This document shows positions 26,470-33,691 of a stretch of DNA of 64,000 nucleotides, piece after piece. The notes beneath the pieces are model-generated. The model was not told the DNA's origin, searched no databases, and was given only the letters and a program-made list of their open reading frames with translations. Within the stretch, counting starts at the first letter, position 1. The number at the start of each line of letters is the position of its first letter. Origin of the DNA: Caulobacter sp. CCH9-E1 (GTDB taxonomy: Bacteria; Pseudomonadota; Alphaproteobacteria; Caulobacterales; Caulobacteraceae); the NCBI RefSeq assembly GCF_001556515.1, contig NZ_LSJA01000084.1, forward strand, positions 1-64,000. Reading direction: 5' to 3'. The position numbers and the translations under genes are program-made.

Positions 26470-27621
26470 ATGGCGATCAAGCGCTTTAGGCGGCTGCGGC
26501 ACTCTCTCGAAGGTCTGTTCCCTGAACGGCATGTCTACGTCCGCTCCGGCGGCGAGATGCGCGGCTATGTTCTGTCCACGAACAAACAACTGATCGGCGC
26601 GGGCTGCGTTGCGGTGGGCGCGCTCTGGATGGGCGTCTGCACCGCCGCCATGCTGATCAACGCGTTGTCGGTCAGCTCGACCGACCAGCAGGTCATCAAG
26701 CAGAAGGCCTATTACGAGCGCCTGAACGCCGACCGCCAGGCGCGCCTCAACAGCGCCGTGGCCCAGCTGTCGGCCACCAACGGCTCCCTGGACGAGCTAG
26801 CCACCTCGGTCGAGAAGCGTCACGCCGCCCTCGCCTTGCTGGTCTCCGACTTCCGCGGCGTGCCCGGCGCCGCCGACGCCCTGAAGGTCGCCAAGCCGCG
26901 CCTGCTGGCCGCCAGCCCGGTTGAACGCATCCAGGCCACCCGGATGGATCAGGAACGCCTGATCGACGCCGCCGAGGGCTTCGCCAAGAGCCGCGCCGAG
27001 CGCCTGCGCCTGGCGATGCGCATGGCCGGCCTGGACGCCAGCTCGTTCACCGGCCGCGGCGTCTCGCTGGGCGGCCCGCTGATCGAGGCCAAGGACCCGC
27101 GCGCCCTGGCCGCCGTCCTCGACGTCGATGAGGAATTCGCCAGCCGTATCCAGCACGCCGCCAACGACATGTCGGACATGCGCAGCCTGGGCGCGGCGGT
27201 AAAGAAGCTGCCGCTCTACAAGCCGACCAGCAATCCGGCGCTGTCCTCCAGCTACGGCGTCCGCTTCGATCCGTTCACGCACCGTCCCGCCTTCCACTCG
27301 GGGCTCGATTTCCCCGGCGCGATGCGCACGCCGATCATGGCCACCGCGCCGGGCGTCGTGTCGTTCACAGGCGTCCGCGCCGGCTACGGCAACACCGTCG
27401 AGATCGATCACGGCGGCGGCTTCAAGACTCGCTACGCGCACCTGTCCTCGATCGGCGTCCGCGTCGGCCAGCGGGTGGCGATCGGCTCGCGCGTCGGCGC
27501 GATGGGTTCGACGGGCCGCTCCACCGGTCCGCACCTGCATTACGAAGTCTGGGTCAATGGCAAGGCCCAGAACCCCAACCGCTTCTTGAGGGCTGGTGAG
27601 TATGTTCAGCAAACAAGCTAA
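26470..27621 (+). CDS. M23 family peptidoglycan endopeptidase, bactofilin partner (LmdC-like)
   Basis: A 383-residue bitopic inner-membrane protein. The cytoplasmic tail of about 40 residues is basic and contains HVYVRSGGEMRGYVLSTNKQ. One membrane helix spans residues 43-65 (GAGCVAVGALWMGVCTAAMLI). A coiled coil runs about 75-200. The LytM/M23 domain (about 255-375) has the zinc ligands in HSGLDFPG and GPHLHYEVW. All ligands are present, so it should be active in the periplasm. Its 3' end overlaps bacA by 20 bases. An M23 peptidase next to a bactofilin is a recurring pair (LmdC in stalk-budding relatives), in which the bactofilin polymer localises the peptidase through the cytoplasmic tail. 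Confidence 0.9.
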   Translation: MAIKRFRRLRHSLEGLFPERHVYVRSGGEMRGYVLSTNKQLIGAGCVAVGALWMGVCTAAMLINALSVSSTDQQVIKQKAYYERLNADRQARLNSAVAQLSATNGSLDELATSVEKRHAALALLVSDFRGVPGAADALKVAKPRLLAASPVERIQATRMDQERLIDAAEGFAKSRAERLRLAMRMAGLDASSFTGRGVSLGGPLIEAKDPRALAAVLDVDEEFASRIQHAANDMSDMRSLGAAVKKLPLYKPTSNPALSSSYGVRFDPFTHRPAFHSGLDFPGAMRTPIMATAPGVVSFTGVRAGYGNTVEIDHGGGFKTRYAHLSSIGVRVGQRVAIGSRVGAMGSTGRSTGPHLHYEVWVNGKAQNPNRFLRAGEYVQQTS

Positions 27622-28090
27622 GTCGGGCCCCAAGGCCGCCGGCCGCGTCGAGGCGCCGGCGGCCCTGCCGTCCAGCAACCCCGCCGACCCCACGCGTCGC
27701 GCGACGCCGAAGGTGGCTTCGCTGCTGTCCGCCGATCTGACGATCGAAGGCTCGATCGAGGGCGAAGGCGAGCTGCAACTGGATGGCATCCTGCGCGGCG
27801 ACATCCGCGTGGCGCGCCTCAGCGTCGGCGAGACCGGCCATGTCGAGGGCGCCGTCCAGGCCGACCTCGTCGAGGTGCGCGGCCGCATCGTCGGCTCGAT
27901 CACCGCCAAGCAGGTCCGCCTCTATGGCACCGCCTATGTCGATGGCGACATCACCCACGAGCAGCTGTCGATGGAATCGGGCGCCTACTTCCAGGGCCGC
28001 AGCCTGAAGTTCCAGCGCCCGCCCGCCCCGATCCAGCCGACGCCCGAGCCGGAAGTCCTGGCCATCACGGCCACTCCGGTCGAGGCCTGA
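27602..28090 (+). CDS. bacA: Bactofilin BacA
   Basis: 162 residues from ATG 27602 (a GTG two codons upstream is possible). The flexible Pro/Ala-rich N-terminus carries MFSKQAKSGPK, the membrane-targeting type of sequence. The beta-helical bactofilin domain covers about residues 40-135 (LSADLTIEGSIEGEGELQLDG, LRGDIRVARLSVGETGHVEG, and so on). The tail is Pro-rich (RPPAPIQPTPEPE). Bactofilins polymerise without nucleotide. In C. crescentus BacA sits at the stalked pole and recruits the cell-wall synthase PbpC. It is co-transcribed with the M23 peptidase, whose last 20 bases it overlaps. Confidence 0.95.
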   Translation: MFSKQAKSGPKAAGRVEAPAALPSSNPADPTRRATPKVASLLSADLTIEGSIEGEGELQLDGILRGDIRVARLSVGETGHVEGAVQADLVEVRGRIVGSITAKQVRLYGTAYVDGDITHEQLSMESGAYFQGRSLKFQRPPAPIQPTPEPEVLAITATPVEA

Positions 28091-28095
28091 CAAGG

Positions 28096-28132
28096 AAAAA
28101 CGCCCCGGATCGCTCCGGGGCGTTTGGCTTTT
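28096..28132. terminator. Bidirectional terminator between bacA and prfB
   Basis: A perfect 12-bp stem (AAACGCCCCGGA and TCCGGGGCGTTT) with a TCGC loop, flanked by A-rich sequence on one side and GGCTTTT on the other. It serves the convergent bacA (+) and prfB (-) genes. Confidence 0.88.
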
Positions 28133-28154
28133 CAGAGGCCTTTAGCCGTAGGTC

Positions 28155-29277
28155 CTAGGCCTCGGCCGCGTCGCGCGTGGCGCCGACCCGCTGGGCCAGG
28201 GCCGCGCCCATGAAGGCGTCGAGGTCGCCGTCCAGCACCCCTTGGGTGTCGGAGGTCTCGACGTTGGTCCGCAGGTCCTTGACCATCTGGTAGGGCTGCA
28301 GGACGTAGCTGCGGATCTGGTGGCCCCAGCCGATGTCGGTCTTCTGGTCTTCCAGCGCCTGCTGCGCGGCCTCGCGTTTCTGCAGCTCGGCCTCGTAGAG
28401 GCGCGCGCGCAGCATCTTCCAGGCCTCTTCGCGGTTCTGGTGCTGCGAGCGGCCGGCCTGGCAGGCCACGGCGATGCCGGTCGGAATGTGCGTCAGGCGC
28501 ACGGCCGAGTCGGTCTTGTTGATGTGCTGACCGCCGGCGCCCGAGGCGCGATAGGTGTCGGTCCGCACGTCGGCGGGATTGATCTCGATCTCGATGGTGT
28601 CGTCGACCACCGGATAGACCCAGGCCGAGGCGAACGAGGTGTGGCGGCGGGCGCTGCTGTCATAGGGGCTGATGCGCACCAGGCGGTGCACCCCGGCCTC
28701 GGTCTTCAGCCAGCCATAGGCGTTCGGACCCTTGACCAGCAGCGTGGCCGACTTGATGCCGGCCTGGTCGCCGTCGGTCTCTTCGATCAGCTCGGTCGTC
28801 ATGCCGTGGGCGTTGGCCCAGCGGGTGTACATGCGCAGCAGGATGCCGGCCCAGTCGCAGGACTCGGTGCCGCCGGCGCCGGAGTTGATTTCGATATAGG
28901 CGTCATTACCGTCGGCCTCGCCCGACAGCAGAGCCTCGAGCTCGGCGCGGCCGGCGCGGCCCTTCAGGGCCTTCAGCTGGGCGCGGGCGTCGTTCAGCGA
29001 CTCCTCATCGCCTTCCATGTCCGCCAGTTCGGCGTACTCGACGGCGTCCTTGAGGTCGCGCTCGATCGACTGCACGGCCTCGACCTTGGCGGCGAGGTTG
29101 GCGCGCTCGCGCGAGACGGCTTGCGCCTCGGACGGACGGTCCCACAGGGTCGGGTCCTCGACCCGAGCGTTCAGCTCATCGAGCTTGCGGAGAGCGACGT
29201 CCCAGTCAAAGACGCCTCCTGAGCAGTCCCACGGACTGCTCGATGTCGGCCGCGGCGGCCTCGACATCCGGTCGCAT
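28155..29277 (-). CDS. prfB: Peptide chain release factor 2 (programmed +1 frameshift)
   Basis: RF2 terminates translation at UGA and UAA. The gene starts at ATG 29277 and reads 23 codons ([19 protein letters not shown] then RRRL) to an in-frame TGA at 29206-29208. A +1 shift at CTT TGA C continues as [13 protein letters not shown] to 28155, giving about 373 residues. An internal AGGAGG lies just before the shift site, as in E. coli. The peptidyl-hydrolysis motif GGQ is in [14 protein letters not shown]. The stop-codon recognition tripeptide region reads [13 protein letters not shown], that is SPY where E. coli has SPF. Confidence 0.95.
29205..29220 (-). promoter_or_regulatory. RF2 autoregulatory frameshift site
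   Basis: On the minus strand the sequence reads AGGAGG-CGT-CTT-TGA-C: a Shine-Dalgarno-like hexamer, a slippery CTT codon, and a TGA followed by C, a weak termination context. When RF2 is scarce the ribosome shifts +1 past TGA and makes RF2. This matches the well-known RF2 control element. Confidence 0.95.
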
Positions 29278-29376
29278 CACGTAACTCCGTGACAGTGTTG
29301 AAGGGCGCGGGAGGAGAGCGCGCCAGGGTTAAGTGTGCGCGTTTAACCCGCTCGGGCGCGCTCTAAACTTTTGAAT

Positions 29377-29427
29377 CTAGAGCCCGCTGATCCGGTTCAG
29401 ATGGAATCTGAACCGGGCAGGCTCTAG
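29377..29427. repeat. Inverted repeat with TAGAGCC ends downstream of pbp1A
   Basis: The outer arms CTAGAGCC and GGCTCTAG and the inner arms CCGGTTCAGAT and ATCTGAACCGG form a cruciform or hairpin with an asymmetric bulge. It is 28 bases after the pbp1A stop. Two GAATC (CcrM-type GANTC) sites lie at or next to it. A second element with the same ends is at 44185-44237. It may also act as a transcription end for pbp1A. Confidence 0.65.
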
Positions 29428-29454
29428 CGCGCGTCGCTCCCCCGCGCAATGACA

Positions 29455-31821
29455 TCAATAGAGGCCGCTGAGCGGATCGACCTTTTGCGGCGGCTTGCCG
29501 GGCTGGGCCTGGGGCTGCGGAACCGGCGGCAGGCCCGGCGTCAGCTCGTTGTACGGGATTGGCCCCGTGGGCATGACCTCGACCTTGGGCTCGGTGCCCG
29601 GCCGGAAAGCCTCGCGGACGCCGCGCACCAGAGCGAACTTGGCGTTCTTGGGCGGCTTGAAGTCGGCCACCGGCTGGCCTTCCAGGGCGACCTTCATGAA
29701 GTCCATGAACACCGGCACCGGGCCGGCCGCGCCGGTTTCCCCCTCGCCCAGCGAGCGGTTGTCGTCGAAGCCGAAGAAGACGCCGACGATCAGATTGGGC
29801 GAATAGCCGACGAACCAGGCGCTGCGGTACTCGTTGGTGGTGCCGGTCTTGCCGGCCAGCGGACGGCCCAGCGAGCTGACGGCGGCGGCGGTGCCGCGCT
29901 GGACCACGCCCTGCAGCATCGAGGTGATCTGGTAGGCGGTGACCGGATCCATGATCTGTTCGCCCGGCGCGGCGAAGCGCGGGCTCTCGTCGCCGTTGAA
30001 GCCGGCGTTGCAGCGCTCGCAGTCGCGCTTGTCGGCGCGGAAGATGACCTTGCCCTCCCGATCGTGGACCACCTCGATCAGGTGCGGCTCGACCCGGCGG
30101 CCGCCATTGACGAACGGCGCGTAGGCGGCGGTCAGCTTGAACGGCGTGGTCTCTCCCGCCCCCAGCGCCATGGCCAGCACCGGGTCCATGTCCTTCACCA
30201 CGCCGGCGCGCTTGGCGAAGTCGACGATCTTCTTCATGCCGACGCTTTGGGCCAGGCGCACGGTCATCGCATTGATCGACTGCTCCAGGCCCTTGCGCAA
30301 CGGCTGAGCCCCGTAGAACTCCTTGTGATAGTTCTCCGGGCTCCAGTCCTGGCCGTTGGCGCCCTTCAGGGTGATCGGGGCGTCGACCACCACACTGGCG
30401 GGCGTGTAGCCGTTCTCCAGGGCCGTGGCGTAGACGAACGGCTTGAACGATGAGCCCGGCTGGCGCTTGGCCTGGGTGGCGCGGTTGAAGTTCGACAGCG
30501 AGTAGCTGTAGCCGCCCACCAGGGCCACGATCCGGCCGGTATAGGGCTCCATCGCCACCAGGGCGCCGTTGACCGCCGGCACCTGCCGCAGGCGATAGCC
30601 GCCGCTCGCGGCCTTCTCGACGAAGACGAGGTCCCCCGCCTTCAGGCCCTTGCCGGCCTTGGCCCACGTCATGTCCTCGCCGACGATCTGCCCCTCGCCC
30701 TCGCCCTTCACCAGGCGCACCTGGCCACCGTTGGAGGTCACCAGAGCCGGACGCCAGGCGCCGCGTTCAGACGGGATCGGCTTGGCCAGGGCGGTCTTTT
30801 CCCAGTTGAGATCCGTGGACTCCACATGGCCCCACGCGCCTCGCCAGCCGTGGCGGCGGTCGTAGCGCTCCAGGCCGTCCATCAGCGACATGCGCGCGGC
30901 CGTCTGCAGGCGCGGATCCAGGGTCGTGCGCATGTAGTAGCCGCCCTCGTTGAGCCGCGGGCCGAGCGTCGCCATACCGCGCTGGCGCACTTCCTCGACG
31001 AAGTAGTCGGCGTCGCGATAGGCGGCGCGCTTGGGCGCGGCCTGCACCACGAGGTCTTCGGCCATTGCCTGTTGGGCTTGCGCCTTGGTGATCCAGCCCT
31101 GCTCGGCCATCTGGCCCAGCACCCAGTTGCGGCGGGCCATCGCCTTGGCCTTGTTCCGGATTGGGTGGTAGTTGTCCGGCCCCTTCGGCAGCGACGCCAG
31201 ATAAGCGCACTGGGCCAAGGTCAGGTCGGGCAGCGACTTGCCGAAATAGTTGTAGGCCGCCGCGCCGACGCCGAACGAGCGATAGCCCAGCCAGATTTCA
31301 TTGAGATAGAGCTCAAGGATCTGCTGCTTGGTCAGCGATTGTTCGAGCCGGCTGGCGAGGATCGCTTCCTTGAACTTGCGGCCGACCGTGGCGTCGCTGG
31401 TCAGCAGAACGTTCTTGGCCACCTGCTGGGTGATCGTCGAGCCGCCCTCGAGCCGCTTGCCGCGGATGGCGTTGCCGACATTGTTGATCATCGCGCGCGA
31501 GAGGCCGCCGACGTCCACCCCGCCGTGGGTGAAGAAGTTCCGATCCTCGGCCGCCAGGAAGGCCTGGGCCAGTTGAGGCGGAATCTGGTCGTAGGGAATG
31601 AAGATCCGGCGCTCCTTGGAGTACTCGCCGATCAGGGTGCCGTCCCAGGCGTAGACGCGCGTGGCCGTGGGCGGCCGATAGTCCTGCAGCTCGCCAGCGT
31701 CGGGCATATCGTGGAACAGCCAGGCGGCGTAGATCGCGATCGCGAATCCCGCGACGGCGATGAGCGACAGCACCGCCACGCCCGCGATGGCCATCCATCG
31801 TTCGCTGGGTTTCAGATCCAC
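29455..31821 (-). CDS. pbp1A: Penicillin-binding protein 1A (bifunctional transglycosylase/transpeptidase)
   Basis: A 788-residue class A PBP. A short cytoplasmic tail is followed by one membrane helix at about 12-36. The GT51 transglycosylase has the catalytic glutamate E92 in AAEDRNFFTHGG and GGSTITQQVAKN. A linker with an OB-like insert comes next. The transpeptidase has S457-x-x-K in QPGSSFKPF, S515-x-N in EQSINAMT and K658-T-G in LAGKTGTTNE. It polymerises and cross-links peptidoglycan in the periplasm. The C-terminus is a Pro/Gln-rich tail. The gene for the amidase AmiC lies just upstream on the same strand, so the two are a likely envelope unit. Confidence 0.95.
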   Translation of the reverse strand: MDLKPSERWMAIAGVAVLSLIAVAGFAIAIYAAWLFHDMPDAGELQDYRPPTATRVYAWDGTLIGEYSKERRIFIPYDQIPPQLAQAFLAAEDRNFFTHGGVDVGGLSRAMINNVGNAIRGKRLEGGSTITQQVAKNVLLTSDATVGRKFKEAILASRLEQSLTKQQILELYLNEIWLGYRSFGVGAAAYNYFGKSLPDLTLAQCAYLASLPKGPDNYHPIRNKAKAMARRNWVLGQMAEQGWITKAQAQQAMAEDLVVQAAPKRAAYRDADYFVEEVRQRGMATLGPRLNEGGYYMRTTLDPRLQTAARMSLMDGLERYDRRHGWRGAWGHVESTDLNWEKTALAKPIPSERGAWRPALVTSNGGQVRLVKGEGEGQIVGEDMTWAKAGKGLKAGDLVFVEKAASGGYRLRQVPAVNGALVAMEPYTGRIVALVGGYSYSLSNFNRATQAKRQPGSSFKPFVYATALENGYTPASVVVDAPITLKGANGQDWSPENYHKEFYGAQPLRKGLEQSINAMTVRLAQSVGMKKIVDFAKRAGVVKDMDPVLAMALGAGETTPFKLTAAYAPFVNGGRRVEPHLIEVVHDREGKVIFRADKRDCERCNAGFNGDESPRFAAPGEQIMDPVTAYQITSMLQGVVQRGTAAAVSSLGRPLAGKTGTTNEYRSAWFVGYSPNLIVGVFFGFDDNRSLGEGETGAAGPVPVFMDFMKVALEGQPVADFKPPKNAKFALVRGVREAFRPGTEPKVEVMPTGPIPYNELTPGLPPVPQPQAQPGKPPQKVDPLSGLY

Positions 31822-31946
31822 GCGACCTCCGTCGAGGCGGACGCCCTCGCCCGCCGCACACCTTCACCAGATCGTCCGGCGCACGGCGCGAACGATCGCT
31901 CCAGTGATTAGAGCGCGGCGCGCGAAAGGGGAAGCGGACCTTTCGG

Positions 31947-33146
31947 TCAGGACTTGCGGACGTCCGCCGAGAAATAGGCCTCGATGGAGTCGCCGACGGC
32001 GTCGACCAGGCGGGCGCGGCTGGCCTTGTTGGTCAGGAACGCCTCGTCCTCGGGATTGGTGATGAAGCCCATCTCGAGCAGAACAGCGGGCACGTCCGGC
32101 GCCAGCAGCACGAAGAAACCGGCGTCGCGGTGGCTGCGGCGCAGCAGAGCCGTCTCCTCACCGACATTGGCCAACAGCAGCTGGGCGAAGGTGGCCGAGC
32201 GATTCTTGGTCGCGCGCTGCGACAGGTCGAGCAGGATCTGGCTGACCGCGCGATCGCGGCCCGGCAGGTTGGCCTTCATCAGCCAGTCGTTCTTGTCGAG
32301 CACCAGGCCCACGCGTTCCGCGCCCTTTTCGGACACGGTGTAGACGGAGGCGCCGCGCGTGGCGGTGTCCGGTCCGGAATCGGCGTGCAGCGAGATGAAG
32401 AGGTCGGCGTCCGCGCGGCGGGCGATCTGCACGCGGCCTTCCAGCGGCACGAAGGTGTCGGTCTCGCGGGTCAGGACAACCTGATAGCGGCCCGTCTTCT
32501 CCAGCCGCGTCTTCAGGGCCTTGGCCGCGGCCAGGGTGACGTCCTTCTCGAAGGCGTTGGCGCCCACGGCGCCGGAATCCTTGCCGCCGTGGCCGGCGTC
32601 GATGACGATGACCTTCTTCAGGCGAAGCGGCGCGGCCTTGACCGGCGCGCTGGCGAACGTGAGACGCGGTGCGGTCTGGGTCGCGGCCGGCATGGCGGCG
32701 CCGTCCACGGCCTTGAGGTCGATGACATAGCGATACGCGGTGGCCCCGTCGCCGGGCGGCAGGAGGAAGCGGCGGCGGACCTCGACCTTGCCCGCCAGTT
32801 CCAGGCGCAGACGCGCGCCGCCGGCGGCCTCGTCGATCAGCCAATGCTTGACCAGACCTTGGCCGGAGCCCTGCAGGTCGCCGGAAATGGTGACGTTCGG
32901 GAGCGCGAACACCAGGCGCTGATCGCTCGCGCCATCGGAAATCAGCTTGCCAGCCGCGGCGCGGTCCAGGTCGATCACGACGCGGGTCTCGGTCCGGTCG
33001 CCGCCGAAGCGGACTTTCTGCACGCCCGAGGGCGCGGCGGGACCTTGGGCGGTCGCGACGGCGACGCCGGCGACGGTCATGCCGCCGACGATCAGAGCCG
33101 CCCGGAACCAGCCCATGCGAGCCAAACTGATGAGAACCTTACGCAT
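31947..33146 (-). CDS. amiC: N-acetylmuramoyl-L-alanine amidase AmiC
   Basis: 399 residues. An N-terminal signal peptide (LISLARMGWFRAALIVGGM followed by TVAGVAVATAQG) directs it to the periplasm. An AMIN domain (about 40-150, VQKVRFGGDRTETRVVIDLD) targets it to the septum or wall. The zinc-dependent Amidase_3 domain (about 180-390) has VIDAGHGGKDSGAVG, the E-x-D region LTRETDTFVPLEGRVQIA, ISLHADSG, and the C-terminal VLLEMGFITNPEDE. It cleaves the stem peptide from MurNAc during daughter-cell separation and is usually activated by an EnvC/NlpD-type partner, which is not in this window. It is divergent from rne. Confidence 0.93.
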   Translation of the reverse strand: MRKVLISLARMGWFRAALIVGGMTVAGVAVATAQGPAAPSGVQKVRFGGDRTETRVVIDLDRAAAGKLISDGASDQRLVFALPNVTISGDLQGSGQGLVKHWLIDEAAGGARLRLELAGKVEVRRRFLLPPGDGATAYRYVIDLKAVDGAAMPAATQTAPRLTFASAPVKAAPLRLKKVIVIDAGHGGKDSGAVGANAFEKDVTLAAAKALKTRLEKTGRYQVVLTRETDTFVPLEGRVQIARRADADLFISLHADSGPDTATRGASVYTVSEKGAERVGLVLDKNDWLMKANLPGRDRAVSQILLDLSQRATKNRSATFAQLLLANVGEETALLRRSHRDAGFFVLLAPDVPAVLLEMGFITNPEDEAFLTNKASRARLVDAVGDSIEAYFSADVRKS

Positions 33147-33691
33147 ACCCGTCCGCGCTAGCCGGATTTGGTGAACCGTTCGTCAATATCCGCCCGAGGG
33201 GGTAGCCAAAGGGTTAAGTCCTGATCGGCGTGGAAAGCTTTTCTTTTCCGCGCCGATGTGGCTACAGTCCCGCCGCGTGCGAAGTTCCGTGATCGTCACG
33301 ACTGCGTGCGGGCTGTCCTTGGTGACGAAAGAGGTCCTGAACCCCTTCCGACGCCGAGGCGGCAGACTAGATAGTTCGCGATACGACCGACGGAGCGGGC
33401 AAGACGCCTACCGAGACGCCGTATCGCGGGGCCCGCGTCGGGCTCAAACGCCGTCCTGGCGACGACGCGCCATCCGATCCGCGCCATCTGGCGCGACATA
33501 CGAAACATCCAATCCGCGCCTCGCGCGGTAGGGACAAAACGAAACCCCAATGGGCTGCGCCGCACCCGACCGCCTTTGGCACCTGACCCTTCGCAACCGC
33601 GCTGGCGGGGCGACGGTCGGCGACGCGCGCGTCCTTCATTCATATCGGCGACCGGGCCTCGCGCCCGCCGCGCGCCGTGGAGACTTCCTTA
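33147..33691 (+). promoter_or_regulatory. Long rne leader / amiC-rne divergent intergenic region
   Basis: 545 bases without a supportable gene. It must contain the amiC and rne promoters and a long 5' untranslated region for rne. A near-perfect 14-bp hairpin at 33224-33257 (arms ATCGGCGTGGAAAG and TTTTCCGCGCCGAT with G-U pairs, 6-base loop) lies near the amiC side, next to TGGCTACAGT. Further short GC palindromes follow to the rne start. The length is reminiscent of the autoregulated rne leader of E. coli, but no sequence match to that element is claimed. Confidence 0.5.

Noticed and set aside
28155-29277. prfB as a frameshifted pseudogene
   Set aside because: The shift is at the canonical CTT TGA C with an internal AGGAGG, the known RF2 control element.
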